From positions 1,742,213 to 1,806,212 of the forward strand of contig CM030940.1 of NCBI GenBank assembly GCA_018136815.1: DNA of 64,000 nucleotides. Direction: 5' to 3'. Below are positions 34,312-44,338 of the stretch, in pieces; position 1 is the first letter of the stretch, and each line of letters opens with the position of its first letter. This DNA comes from Isochrysis galbana (Eukaryota; Haptophyta; Isochrysidales; Isochrysidaceae). The notes beneath the pieces were generated by a model. That model did not search any database, was not told the origin of the DNA, and saw only the letters and a list, made by a program, of their open reading frames with translations. The position numbers and the translations under genes are program-made.

Positions 34312-35955
34312 GGTGAGAGTGAGGGAAAGGAGACCAAATGAAGGCAAGCCGCCTGAGAAGAGAGCGCGAGCGCGATCCGCAGACCGCAGACCGTAGACCA
34401 TCATGTTTGGCGATGGACAAATGAGTGCCTTGGCCGATCAGATTCAATGTGGGTTGATGTTGCGGTATAATCACACCGGTGACCTTGAGTAAGGAGTGAG
34501 TAATACGTTAGTAGTAGTAGAGTACGTGTGTGATGTGTGTCATTGTGCAAGTACTTTAATAATTAACGTTGCGCAAACGAGAGTCAATGAGTGTCAATCC
34601 TCGCTCTATCTAGGTGAAAATAAAAGTGAAAAGCCCATTCATGTAGCCAAATACAGATAGCAGCGGCGGCGGGGCTATGGGCTATATGCAATATGCTATA
34701 TGGCTATGTATAGGTAGCTAGGTCAGGCTAGCGCGCGAGCGCGGGAGCGCTCGCGCCTCGCAAAATATTTGCGAAATTTGGGGCAGTGAACGCGAAATCT
34801 AAGCGAAATATCCGAAGAAATTTGGGCGGGTTTCAAGCGAAATTCTGACCTGGCCCTAGCGCGCGACTGGCGACTGGGCATGCGAGGATGATAGATAGGG
34901 CTCAAAAACTCGCCGGAGTTGTTCATCCTTGCCTTCATCACACATAGCCCAGGTGGCTTGCGCCGGCGGAGCGGCTTCACGGTGTCAAGTACCTCCGTCG
35001 CCCACCGCAAACAGAAAGCAACCTACGGCAGGCGGCACAGGCACAGGAAGGAGGGAGCAGAGGTAACAGAGTGATCGCGACGCCAATAAGGCGAGGGGGC
35101 GGGGCGACGCAGAGGGGGCGGGGCGGGGAAGGCTGCTATGCACCCACACACTTTGGTTCTCTTGAGCACGAGCTTCTGCGGAAGGACAGCCTTGTGCGCC
35201 AAGAACGCATACACGATGGCGGCGTTCGTCAGCGCGATGTCAATCGCGAATAGGATACCCTTTGTGCTTTGTGCTTTGTGCCCACCCGCACGACGCGCCG
35301 CGATCCCAGCGACAGCTTCTTCTGCAATTGGTCATGCCCGTCCATCGCGCTCCGGTAGAGGTGGGGGAGGCTGGGTATAAAAAAAAACTCTGGCGGATCG
35401 GGAGATCGGGAGGCCCAAATTTTTTTATCGTGGGACCAGTTTCGTCTGGGGAGGGGAGCGGCGCGCGCTCCATGACCCCATCGTATTTCACGATACAATC
35501 GAGGGCTGACTGAGGGCTGAGGGCTGCATCAAAGGATCGAGGCGTTCTTCTCCTCCTTCCTCGAATTGCGGATTTGCGGCCACAGGCAGGCCACAGCCGT
35601 AGGGCACCTAGACAACTGCAACTGCTGTCTTTCTAGCTTTAGCTATCGGTTGCCACGGGAGTAGGGAAAGGGCAGCACGCAATGGGCTCGAGTTTCGACC
35701 CGCCCACGTCCAGACGTCCAGACCCTCACCCCCCCTATGACCAAAACCGGTTCACTTCTCACTTCTCGAGCGCGCCCTCCTCATGGTGATCGGAGACTGA
35801 CGTCTTGAGCTCGGGTATGATCGCGAGCTTGCTCTGCTTCTCGGAGATAGAGATCGTTCAAGATGGCGTGCTGGGCTGCTGTAGATACGGCGAGGCGAGC
35901 CGTGCCGCCCATCTCACTGCAACCTGTGCGCCTTTCCAGGTGAGCTCAAGCCGAG
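34312..35955. other. Spacer with possible decayed transposase and hairpin repeat
   Basis: A minus frame at ~35,250-35,150 (GILFAIDIALTNAAIVYAFL) can be joined across a GTGTGT...TAG intron to ~35,035-34,870 (VAFCLRWATEVLDTVKPLRRRKPPG). The pattern vaguely resembles the C-terminal part of piggyBac-type transposases. This is weak and not claimed as a gene. The rest is unremarkable. Confidence 0.25.
35455..35500 (+). repeat. Paired-hairpin repeat (copy)
   Basis: GGAGCG-GCGCG-CGCTCC (35,455-35,471), CATGACCCC, then ATCGT-ATTTC-ACGAT (35,480-35,494). Same layout as at 14.8, 39.7, 40.4, 52.5 and 60.3 kb but with a different AT-rich stem. Confidence 0.65.
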
Positions 35956-37581
35956 ATGCTGACATCCGGGTTGGGTATCGCGAGATGCCGCACGGATCTC
36001 CGCGAGATCATAGTACCACCGGCTAATTGGAAGGATTACTGCACCTCTCGTGTGGAGAATACAGCGACGGAAGGAACCCCACAGCCTTCTCCTCCGGGTC
36101 TCCCTGCCGCCTCCCTAGCCTCTCCCTTCCCTCCCACGGTGTCCACCCCCTGCGACACGGCGACCTCCATTGCGATCCACGAGACGTCCCAGCCACCGGT
36201 TCCTCCGCCTCCAAGACTTATGGTTCCCCACGCCAACACCAACGCCAACGAGATCAGCAGGGTCATGATAGAGATGCACGAATCACGACGCGACGGGCTG
36301 ATCAGTCCAGCCCATCTGCAAGGTGGGCGACACATACCGGGCTTTGCACGGAGCCACGCGTCGTCCAATCCCGCTCTTGAAGGCGCTCAAAACGAGACTA
36401 CGGCCGCCATGGCGTTGAGCAACATGCTGAGTTTCCACCGCGCAAACATGGGCATCGGCATGCACTGCCCTGAGCTACGCACGCCCACTCTGAAGCCGAG
36501 AGTGGGGACAGGCAGCGGTTATATGCTGTCGGCCCCACACAACCTCCAAAGCCCCGAAAAGAATAGCGCGGGAACTACTACAATTGAAGTTGCGCGAAAG
36601 CGCCAGCGCGAGTCTGCAAAGGGCGGAATTCATGCGTCAAAGAAAGGCCGCAACTCCTCTGGGTGCCTAGCATACTGCGCTCGGTCAGGCTACTGCTCGC
36701 GCTGTACACGCCGTTCGATTTCGATCTGCCCCCCATCAGCTGCTGCATTGGGGGCACTCGCCCCGAAATTTCCTCATCTGTCAATCGCGCCGCCAGTACG
36801 TGCCACCGTCCTGTCGAACCTCCCCAATGCCCTTGCTCGGCCCGGAACGGACGAAACGACTCGTCTGCTTGAGGCGCGAGAGACATGGCTACAGCTGCTC
36901 TCGCAGATTCCGGCTGTGTTACCCTGCAAAGGCGAGGCGTGGCTGCCTGCATACGAGCTGTTTTACCGCGCAACCGGGCAGGGCATTCTGGAGGAGACGG
37001 CGCTGAATCTGAGGCAATGGTATGCGGTGTGCTCAGCAGAGCGTGCATGCGGAGGCGGGCGCGCTGAGTGCAACAAGTTCTTGGCGATGCTGCGATCCGT
37101 GGGATCATCATTCACTAACTCCGTGGAGAGCTCGTGCATGCCGCAGTCACATGACGCCAACTCTCGCCAACCCTTTGTGCCACCTACTGCGCCATCACCT
37201 TGCGCTAGAGTATCTAGTACTCAAAAGTTTGTGGCACCAGGCCAGCACCCTCACATGCAGGATGTGAGCCAGCATGGTATGCCCCATTCGGCTGCAACTG
37301 ACCAGCTGCTGTCAGCCCAAACACCATTGTGGCCGTTTCCACAGATTCTGTCGTTCCCTGGAAATCTCCCTGATCCCACCCTGCGCACCGCATGGCTGCC
37401 GTCGCAAGCAGCAGGCGGCCAAAACCATGCTGTTGCGTCGCCGCATTGGTCTTTGCCCCCGTGTCACTATCATCCGCACCGGTCGACCTCAGCAATGCGC
37501 CCCTATGCCCACCCTGGCGCGAGCATGACCACGGTGCAGTGGACCCCGCTCTCCGCTCCAAATCGTCTCGTAGATGGATGA
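35956..37581 (+). CDS. Hypothetical protein, 541 aa
   Basis: A long open frame from an ATG at 35956 has balanced composition, unlike the repeat-derived frames nearby. There is a Pro/Ser-rich N-terminus (residues 40-95) and a basic patch, VARKRQRESAKGG...SKKGRNSSG (~210-235), that could be a nuclear localisation signal. A Cys cluster CLAYCARSGYCSRCTRR follows (~237-253). A more globular region (TTRLLEARETWLQLLSQIPAVLPCKGEAWLPAYELFYRATGQ, ~300-345) precedes a disordered Pro/Gln-rich tail. I do not recognise a family. The TTTCCAG just upstream may be a splice acceptor, so a 5' exon is possible. Nuclear function is only a guess. Confidence 0.5.
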   Translation: MLTSGLGIARCRTDLREIIVPPANWKDYCTSRVENTATEGTPQPSPPGLPAASLASPFPPTVSTPCDTATSIAIHETSQPPVPPPPRLMVPHANTNANEISRVMIEMHESRRDGLISPAHLQGGRHIPGFARSHASSNPALEGAQNETTAAMALSNMLSFHRANMGIGMHCPELRTPTLKPRVGTGSGYMLSAPHNLQSPEKNSAGTTTIEVARKRQRESAKGGIHASKKGRNSSGCLAYCARSGYCSRCTRRSISICPPSAAALGALAPKFPHLSIAPPVRATVLSNLPNALARPGTDETTRLLEARETWLQLLSQIPAVLPCKGEAWLPAYELFYRATGQGILEETALNLRQWYAVCSAERACGGGRAECNKFLAMLRSVGSSFTNSVESSCMPQSHDANSRQPFVPPTAPSPCARVSSTQKFVAPGQHPHMQDVSQHGMPHSAATDQLLSAQTPLWPFPQILSFPGNLPDPTLRTAWLPSQAAGGQNHAVASPHWSLPPCHYHPHRSTSAMRPYAHPGASMTTVQWTPLSAPNRLVDG

Positions 37582-40058
37582 TTCCATTGAATCGTCCTTT
37601 GAGCCCTCGTTTCGTACGAAGGCGAGCGTGCTACAACCGCAGACACTCTTCGGCGGGCAATCGTGCTGGGCCGCTGTGGAAAGTGCCGCGCCGTCTCTAG
37701 ACAGCGCCGCGCCTCTCTAGACAGCGCATTGCTCTCAGATACCATTCCTGGATCTTACATGGCTGCGATGTGATGAGCTCCGCTCTCAGCTTAGCTCTAG
37801 TACTTGTGCTACGATGCAACTACTTCTTGTTCACCAATCGCTCCATCGCTCGTCTATCGAGCCCTCTTTAGCGAAGCTCCTCAGCAAACGAGCATGTCGT
37901 ACATCTTTGGATAGTGCCGCGCCTCTTCTGGCAAGCGTCGCACCTCTTCTGGCAAGCGTCGCGCCTCTTCCGGCTGCGTAGACCATCCTGATCATCGCTG
38001 AAGCCATTGAACCGTGTAATATCGTTCAAATTCATGTTACTACGCAGCACGAATGCGGTGCATGATAGATTGCATTCGCTATGCCAGCGCGTGTACAAAG
38101 AGAGTGTCTTGACTGTGATCGATGCAGTTGAAGGCCGGAGGACATTCCCCCCACGTGCCATAGCCTGCCGTGCACCATGAACTTACTCTTTTTTCAACCT
38201 GTGCTCTTGCCATGCCCGTACATCGTTCATTGATGTGTAGCAATTGAGTGGATGCCAATGGAAAGCGGTTTTAGCTAGCAGTAATTGCTTTAAGGTAGTA
38301 AAATTATTTACACCCTTGAGGACCTTGATGATTTTACGCCTATGCATTTTATAGGTGACGCACATGAGAGAACGACACGGCATACATCAAATAGTACTGT
38401 GCGCGTAGAAATTATTGTGACCACACGGCAATCTCAATTGTGAGGCGTCTTTTGTCTTTTGCCCTCCACCCCGGGCACTAACTCCCCATGGGTGACCCGT
38501 CGGCCCGTCGCTCTCACGATGAGCCATCCCGCACGAGATGCTCTCACCACCACAACCCAGACCCCCAGCGGGGTCGCGCCGGGTCTCACACTCCCTAGCT
38601 CGCACAACTCTGCCCCTCGAGCTGATTTTTTTCTGAAGATCCAGGGCTGTTGTGGGTTGTGGGTAGGGGAGATCACGGGCGGCCGCTGCGCTCGAGCGCT
38701 CGAGGCAAGAGGGAGATCGCGTCCCCTTCTTTCTTCCCTTGCTCGCAGGTCCCATTCCCCCCGGCATTGCATCCGGGGTTCTCCCCCGCGGGATGCCGCC
38801 GCGTGACGTGGTACATTTAAGCGCCCACCTCCGGGAGGCGCCTGTGCCAATTCTTAAAAGGTGCAACCTGAGGTCCCCTTTTTTCACCCCCTCCCCCTCC
38901 CCACTTAAGTATAAAAGTATAGGAGCGCCCACACTTTGGAGGGTAGACCGGCGACTCGTCGCCCCTTATTTGAGGGACTATTTCTTCGTTGGTAGTGGAG
39001 GAGGTGTGGGTGGAGCTGTGGATCTTTATTGTTACTTACCAGCCAGAGTATATGATAGTCGACCTACGTCGGGCGACTCACCACGAAAAAGGACCGGGGG
39101 GGGGGGGGGGGGGGACTCTCGTCAGAAAAGAAGAACGGCCCTCACCAGCTCGCGCCGTGAGCGGTCCACGAGGAATAAATGCGCCACTGGGGTACGGGGT
39201 ACTCTCGTCTCTCGTCGACTTGAGCCACTCCCTCTCCCTCTCCCTCTCTTGTCGCCCGCCGCCCCTCTTCGCCCGTTTGCTAACGCAAACGGGGCTCGTT
39301 TCTCGTTTCTCACCACACTCCATACATAGGGGAGGTATGCAAATCCCCCCCCCTCTCTCCCTCGCTCCGCTCTCACGCTCTCACCCATCTCTCTCCCTGC
39401 GGCGCGTCACCATGCGGCGCGCCACGGCCTGCTCTCAGCTCTCAGAGGTCCTTTGGGCGCTCCCAGAGGGCCAGCAAGGGCAGCTCAGGCAGCCCCTGGC
39501 CCCCCCTGCCTCTCCCACGCTCGCCTCGCTGGCCTTGGATGCCGCCCAGAGGCCTCTGTCTGCCTGGCGACCAGGGATGGGAGGGGAGTCAGTACGAGGG
39601 CAAGCCCAATGCCCAATGCAGGCAATCCGCCGTGACGAGAATCTCCCAAGGGCCGGAGGCGCTCTTGGATAGAAATTCGGGGTGTCACTCAAACCTTCGT
39701 CCATCTCGGCGAGGGCAGCGGCAGCGAGGGAGGGCGGCGGCGCGCGCTCCATGACCCTATCAGTTTACTGATAGTTGGACGTCCATCTTCATATTAAGGT
39801 AGGAGCTCGAGCTCGAGGTCGTTGCCCTGCGCGTCGGTTCGGAGCTACTCGATCTCGGTCGTCTGGCGCCGCGGCCCGATCCTTCCCAGGGCACGAGCAT
39901 TTTGTTCTTCTCATCATCTTGCCACTTCTCGAGTACGCCGGTGTACTTGGGCTGGGTGGAGTGCTGTGATGCCCCCATTGCATGCCAAACGCCCCGGCCT
40001 TGACGCGCACCACCACGTTCTTCACGGAGCGGAGACTCTTCAATTTAGGCCTGTTTTG
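37582..40058. other. Spacer with short tandem motifs; no gene resolved
   Basis: Repeated GCGCCTCTTCTGGCAAGCGTC units occur at ~37,918-37,975 and a related GCCGCGCCTCTCTAGACAGC motif at ~37,690-37,725. 38,000-38,400 is relatively AT-rich. Long C-runs and G-runs occur at 38,880-39,115. The segment ~39,420-39,510 resembles 12,716-12,800. Confidence 0.4.
39740..39778 (+). repeat. Paired-hairpin repeat (copy)
   Basis: A GC-rich palindromic block (CGGCGCGCGCTCC) is followed by ATGACCC, then TATCAGT-TT-ACTGATA (39,758-39,773), a perfect 7-bp inverted repeat, then GTTGG. Confidence 0.7.
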
Positions 40059-40059
40059 C

Positions 40060-40262
40060 CGGTTTTGGGTTACGCTTCGTTGTGGGGGCTCCCGGCTCCC
40101 GGGGGGGGTCTGGGGCCCAAAGGGCACCGAATATGTGCTAGATAGGTGTTTTCCGGGGTTTCTACCGCTTTACTTTGGTGTATTTCCTCAATCCTGACTT
40201 TTTCATTCTTACACCCTTAGAAGTTAAAATAGTGTTTGACCGCCCTAGAAGTGGGTCAGTAG
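40060..40262 (+). repeat. Dispersed repeat R2, plus copy
   Basis: It contains GGTTTTGGGTTACGC, GGGGTCTGGGGCCCAAAGGG, and ends TTAGAAGTTAAAATAG..GTTTGACCGCCCTA. The reverse complement of the same order is at 42,512-42,700, and the end alone at ~6,917-6,955. Confidence 0.75.
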
Positions 40263-40355
40263 GGCAGTCTCTCTCCTCCTGGCAAGCCATCAGGCATGCC
40301 AGGAGCCAAGGAGGATGGGTGGTTCCTCCCCCATGGCAGGGGAGGAGTGGAGAGA

Positions 40356-40402
40356 GGGGGGGCTCGTGCCCCCCCATGGGTCAACCAAGTATAAACTTAG
40401 TT
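40356..40402 (+). repeat. Paired-hairpin repeat (copy 2)
   Basis: GGGGGGGC-TCGT-GCCCCCCC (40,356-40,375), CATGGGTCAACC, AAGT-ATAA-ACTT (40,387-40,398), AGTTG. Near-identical to the inverted copy at 14.8 kb. Confidence 0.75.
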
Positions 40403-40891
40403 GAACTATTAGTTGACATCAAACATCAAAATGATTTAGATTTAAAATGACTTATGACTTCAACTTCAACTTCACAAGTTGCAATTTCAACTTTGCCTTC
40501 CATAGCGCTCAGGGGGGTCTTGAGTGTGTGCTAGCAAGGTGACAATCCTTGATTGCCTAGGGTGGAGCAGAGAATGGTTCCACAAACTTTTACTCAATAC
40601 TTTCCATGGGGTAACCTCTTCCCAAAAGTCACCATGCTTCTTCTATGTGACTTTCAGTATACTCTATATACTGATACTGATGGCTGATGGCTCGTCTACT
40701 GTGAACGTGTGGATCGCTCGTCGTCCCTAAACGCTGGGGCGCCTTGTGAACCTTGTGCTTGCCTTGCGCGCGCCGCAGACCGCTACAACACTCCCTGGCT
40801 CCCCCTCCCCCCCTCCCCCCTCCTCTCCCGCCTCCCCCCCCCCGCACTCCCAACCTTCCTGCCCCCTTCGACTAACCCACCAACCCGCGTG

Positions 40892-41766
40892 ATGGCGCGT
40901 CCGACCATCGAGGAGGCTGTCGACCTGTTGCTCCGCAACGAGCCTGCGCTCTTCCGCCTCACCACAGAGACTCTCTTCCGCGTGAGCCAATCACTCCACC
41001 CGTGCCCATCTGCGTGGAGAGAGCTCCCCCTCCCACGAGGCCTCACGCGGCTCGGCCGCGCGGCTGCAACTCTAATGGTAGAGTCCATCAAATATGGTCC
41101 GGTGGTGGTGGTGGTGGTGGTCAGGCATGGGGCACGGTGCGGCCGTGAAGAGGTGTCCACGTAGCGGCCTGCTTTCAGGTGTCTGCTACATGCTCACCTG
41201 TCACAGGTGGTTAAGAACATCGAGACCTATCCAACGGAGGCACGGTACCGAGAACTTTCGACGAGTTCGGCGACGTACACGGCCAAAATTGCTGGCGCCA
41301 AGGGTGGCGTCCGTTTTCTTAGGGCGCTTGGCTTTGAGCTCAAGACGGTCAAGGGATCGTCATCTGTTACTGAAAAGCCCGAGCAGCACGAGGCCATGGT
41401 GCTCGCAGCGCCCGATGCGCAGACGCTGGCCGAGGGGAAACAGGCGCTTAAGGTAAGCGCTGCTCTCTCGCACCGCCAGCTTTAGCGCCCATGCACAGCA
41501 CCATAAGCTCAATCGTGCACGACTCCTCTCCTCACTTTCTCTGAGAGTAGGCGGCCGTGAAGAAGTATGACGCAAAACAGGAGGCAGCGCGAGTGGCGGA
41601 GAACGCAGCGGCGGCCTTGAAGCTCAAGGAGCTGCAGGTCCTTTCGCAGCAAAACAATCAAAAAATCACTGAACAGACGCGCGCCGAACGCGAGCGGATA
41701 AAACAAAAGATGCTTGCAGATAAATTTGAGCTTGAGCGGCAACGCGACCCGACCAACTTCAAGTGA
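40892..41766 (+). CDS. PUB-domain (PNGase/UBX-type) protein, 3 exons
   Basis: Exons 40892-40981, 41207-41452, 41551-41766 (introns GTGAGC...CAG and GTAAGC...TAG, phase 0) give 183 aa. Across exons 1-2 the sequence TIEEAVDLLL...FRLTTETLFR-VVKNIETYPTEARYRELSTSS...GVRFLRALGFEL is the PUB/PUG fold, which binds the C-terminal tail of p97/VCP (Cdc48). Exon 3 is a charged helical, probably coiled-coil extension (AARVAENAAAALKLKELQVL, RAERERIKQKMLADKFELERQR). No transglutaminase core (as in PNGase) or UBX domain is visible, so it looks like a small Cdc48 adaptor. It likely acts in the cytosol or ER surface in ubiquitin-dependent quality control. The start is the only suitable ATG. Confidence 0.85.
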
Positions 41767-42511
41767 GCCGCGCTCGGGCCGATGAGGCCAGGTGTATGCG
41801 GCGCGAATATTCTCACGACGGGATGGCCGAGAGGATTCCGGCGGGTGGCTTCCGCTTGGCCGAGTGCCTGGCCGTTGGCTAGCCTTGTGTACTGTGGGCG
41901 CTCTTCCTGCGTCACGCTTTGCACTGGTGTCACCTCGGGTTTTGATGTTGCGGCTCTAGATGCGGCTGGGAATGGATTGATAACACTGCTGTCATCGTGT
42001 TTTCTCTGCAGTGTCGATGGCAAGGATGCAAACAGCAGCAGGCACGCGACGTGACGTGGGCTGTGTGGAGCAGCGGACGCCATCGTCTATTGCTAATGCG
42101 AGCGTGACAAAACAGCAGCAAACAACAACGTATGGCTTTGTGGCTATATTTGGCTTTCTTTAGGGAGGAATGTGCAGTCTTGGTCCTCCTCCTTGACGGT
42201 TGAGATCAAGGAAGGCTTCACATTGCTTTTGAATAACAAGTAGTACAAATACAAATACTTTTTGAAATCATTATACATTATATATCTCTTACTTAAGAGT
42301 AAGAGGCGGTTTAGAAGCACCTTTGAAAGTGCTTCGCGACAGTTGAGTGCTCTGAGTTCCATATATTAAATTACATAGACGCGTCTTAATCACTTAAACG
42401 CACCTTATCTTCAAAGCGACCGCGACATGCAGCAGGTACGTCTAGGTCTAGGCCTTCCAGCTTGGAGAGTAGGAGTAGGAACTTCATGAAGGTGGTGATT
42501 TCCTCACTCTT
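41767..42511. other. Spacer downstream of the PUB-domain gene, nothing recognised
   Basis: Includes an AT-rich patch at 42,130-42,420. No domain-bearing frame was seen. Confidence 0.4.
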
Positions 42512-42710
42512 AGTTAGGGCGGTCAAACAGCTATTTTAACTTCTAAGGGTGAAAATTGACCAAGTCAAGATTGAGGATTCATTACGAGATTTTTGGATAA
42601 GGTGACCGGATAGGTGTAACTAGCACATTTCCGGTGCCCTTTGGGCCCCAGACCCCCCACGGTAGCCCCCACAGCGATGCGTAACCAAAATACGCGCAAA
42701 CAGGCCAGAA
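42512..42710 (-). repeat. Dispersed repeat R2, minus copy (interrupted by a MITE)
   Basis: Reverse complement of the 40,060-40,262 repeat: CTCACTCTTAG..AGGGCGGTCAAAC, TATTTTAACTTCTAAGGGTG, then GGTGCCCTTTGGGCCCCAGA and GCGTAACCAAAATA. The MITE at 42,719-42,902 sits at its high-coordinate end. Confidence 0.75.
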
Positions 42711-42718
42711 ATTACTAT

Positions 42719-42902
42719 CCTACATGTGAAACACAGGAACAGTGTTTTTTTTCGGAGGCCCAAAACATATGTTTTTCGCTGTTTTATTTCGGGCGGCCCC
42801 CCTACCCCGCACATCTGTTTTTTACACTGTTTTTTTTCGACGGCAAAAAACATACTGTTTTTGCTGTTTTATTTCTAAGTTTGGCTGTGTTTCACATGTA
42901 GG
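42719..42902. mobile_element. 184-bp MITE with 17-bp perfect TIRs and 8-bp TSD
   Basis: The left end CCTACATGTGAAACACA (42,719-42,735) is exactly the reverse complement of the right end TGTGTTTCACATGTAGG (42,886-42,902). Both ends are flanked by the same octamer ATTACTAT (42,711-42,718 and 42,903-42,910). An 8-bp duplication is the hallmark of hAT- or P-type transposases. The interior is T-rich with short direct repeats (TGTTTTATTTC, TGTTTTTTTTCG) and has no coding capacity, so it is non-autonomous. Perfect ends and duplication indicate a recent insertion. Confidence 0.9.
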
Positions 42903-42910
42903 ATTACTAT

Positions 42911-44338
42911 CTCGGAGGACTGACGTCCGACGGCGCGAGCGCGGGCGAGCGTCGGGCCGCTAATCGACGCGTCCCCGGCGCAGCGTGCCTCGGCCAGCCA
43001 CAGCCATGCGCGTAGGCTGCCGGGTGCACCTACTACTACCCCCCAGCTACCCGCCGCCGCCTCATCGCAAATCGCCCCATCGCCCATCGCTTCCCTCGCT
43101 AGCGCGCCAACGGAGGGGTCCCGGAGCCCGGAGCGCCCGAGTTAGGCGTGCGCCCGGGCGCGCTGCGAAGGCTTTCATCGCCATCAGCCCGGTGTCCGGG
43201 CCAGCCAAGACACTGAATAAGCAGAATCCGCCGCGCCAGCGCCGCCAATCGCGCCAGCCGCGCAACGAGCCTCAGCCGGAGATCATAAACCACATTTTAT
43301 GATCTCGGAACGGGCGCAAAGTGCACAATGGCATCGACAATGTCAAGAAGTGGGAAACACCGTCCATTCGCCTATCTGGGTACTAGAAAGCACCAGCTAG
43401 CGCTGTTTTCGCTCTGCTCATAAAAACAACTCGCCACTCCTTGTGTCTTGTGTTAAACATCTACGAGTAGAGTGCAAGACCTTTTACCTTCTACCGTTGA
43501 TGCCAAGCGCTCCCATCAACGGCTCATAAAAACAAAACCCATCAACGCCGCCCCTTCCCCCCCCGGCTTGCCCCCCGCGGCTTCCTCGATGTGACGGGGG
43601 CTTCCTCTTTTACGTACTTTCCTCGCACTATTACTCACCCCCACCATGGCCAAGGCCCCGCGCGCGGCTGGCGCGGGCCGCTTGCTCCCTCCCAACGGCC
43701 TGGGTGCGGGAACCCTCAGACCGAGAGAGGAGCGAGGAGAGAGGGAGAGAGCAGAGATTGGACTGCTAGATTAGGTATTCAAAGCAAGCGAACAATTAAT
43801 AAACGGGGGCTGGCAAGGGGGAAGATATTATCCTTAGGTATCAAGCGTTAGATATTCTCAATTTTCACCATTTTTGAAATTTAACAGCACAATCTTCTGC
43901 CGCATCTCGACACAAAAGATGCCCATTCACCCCATCTCCTAGCCTCTTCTCCATATAAAAACAGCACCCATCCCATATTCCCCAACGCACTCCGTCAGAC
44001 ACCTCATTTTTCTCCCTTCACACCTCACAACTTCTCTGTAAACACAATGTCCCATTCCATCATCACAGGGCAGCTTTCACTCTCTTTGCAGCCTCTCTCT
44101 CTTTCGCCTCTCTCTCTCTCTCTTCCCCCCCCCCCCTCCGCCCCCCCCCCCCCCCCCCCCCCCCGCGCGCCTCCCCCCGACTCGCGCCCCCCCCGCGCGC
44201 TCTCTCTCTCTCTCTCCCCCCCCCTCCCCCTCCCCCCTTCCCCCCCCCTTCCCTCCCTCTTCTCTTCTTGTCACACCCCCGTTTTTTCACCTCTCCACCG
44301 CTCCTCCTCTGCCCGTCTCCTCACCCCTTCCCCTCGCC
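42911..44338. other. Spacer and CCT4 upstream region with CT/C tracts
   Basis: No gene was recognised. 44,090-44,260 is dominated by (CT)n and C-runs up to ~15-20 bp, ending ~80 bp before the CCT4 start. It resembles the purine/pyrimidine tracts preceding several other genes here. Confidence 0.5.

Noticed and set aside
34723..35250. piggyBac transposase
   Set aside because: Two short exons vaguely resemble the C-terminal part, but no catalytic Asp motifs were found; kept only as a note on the spacer.
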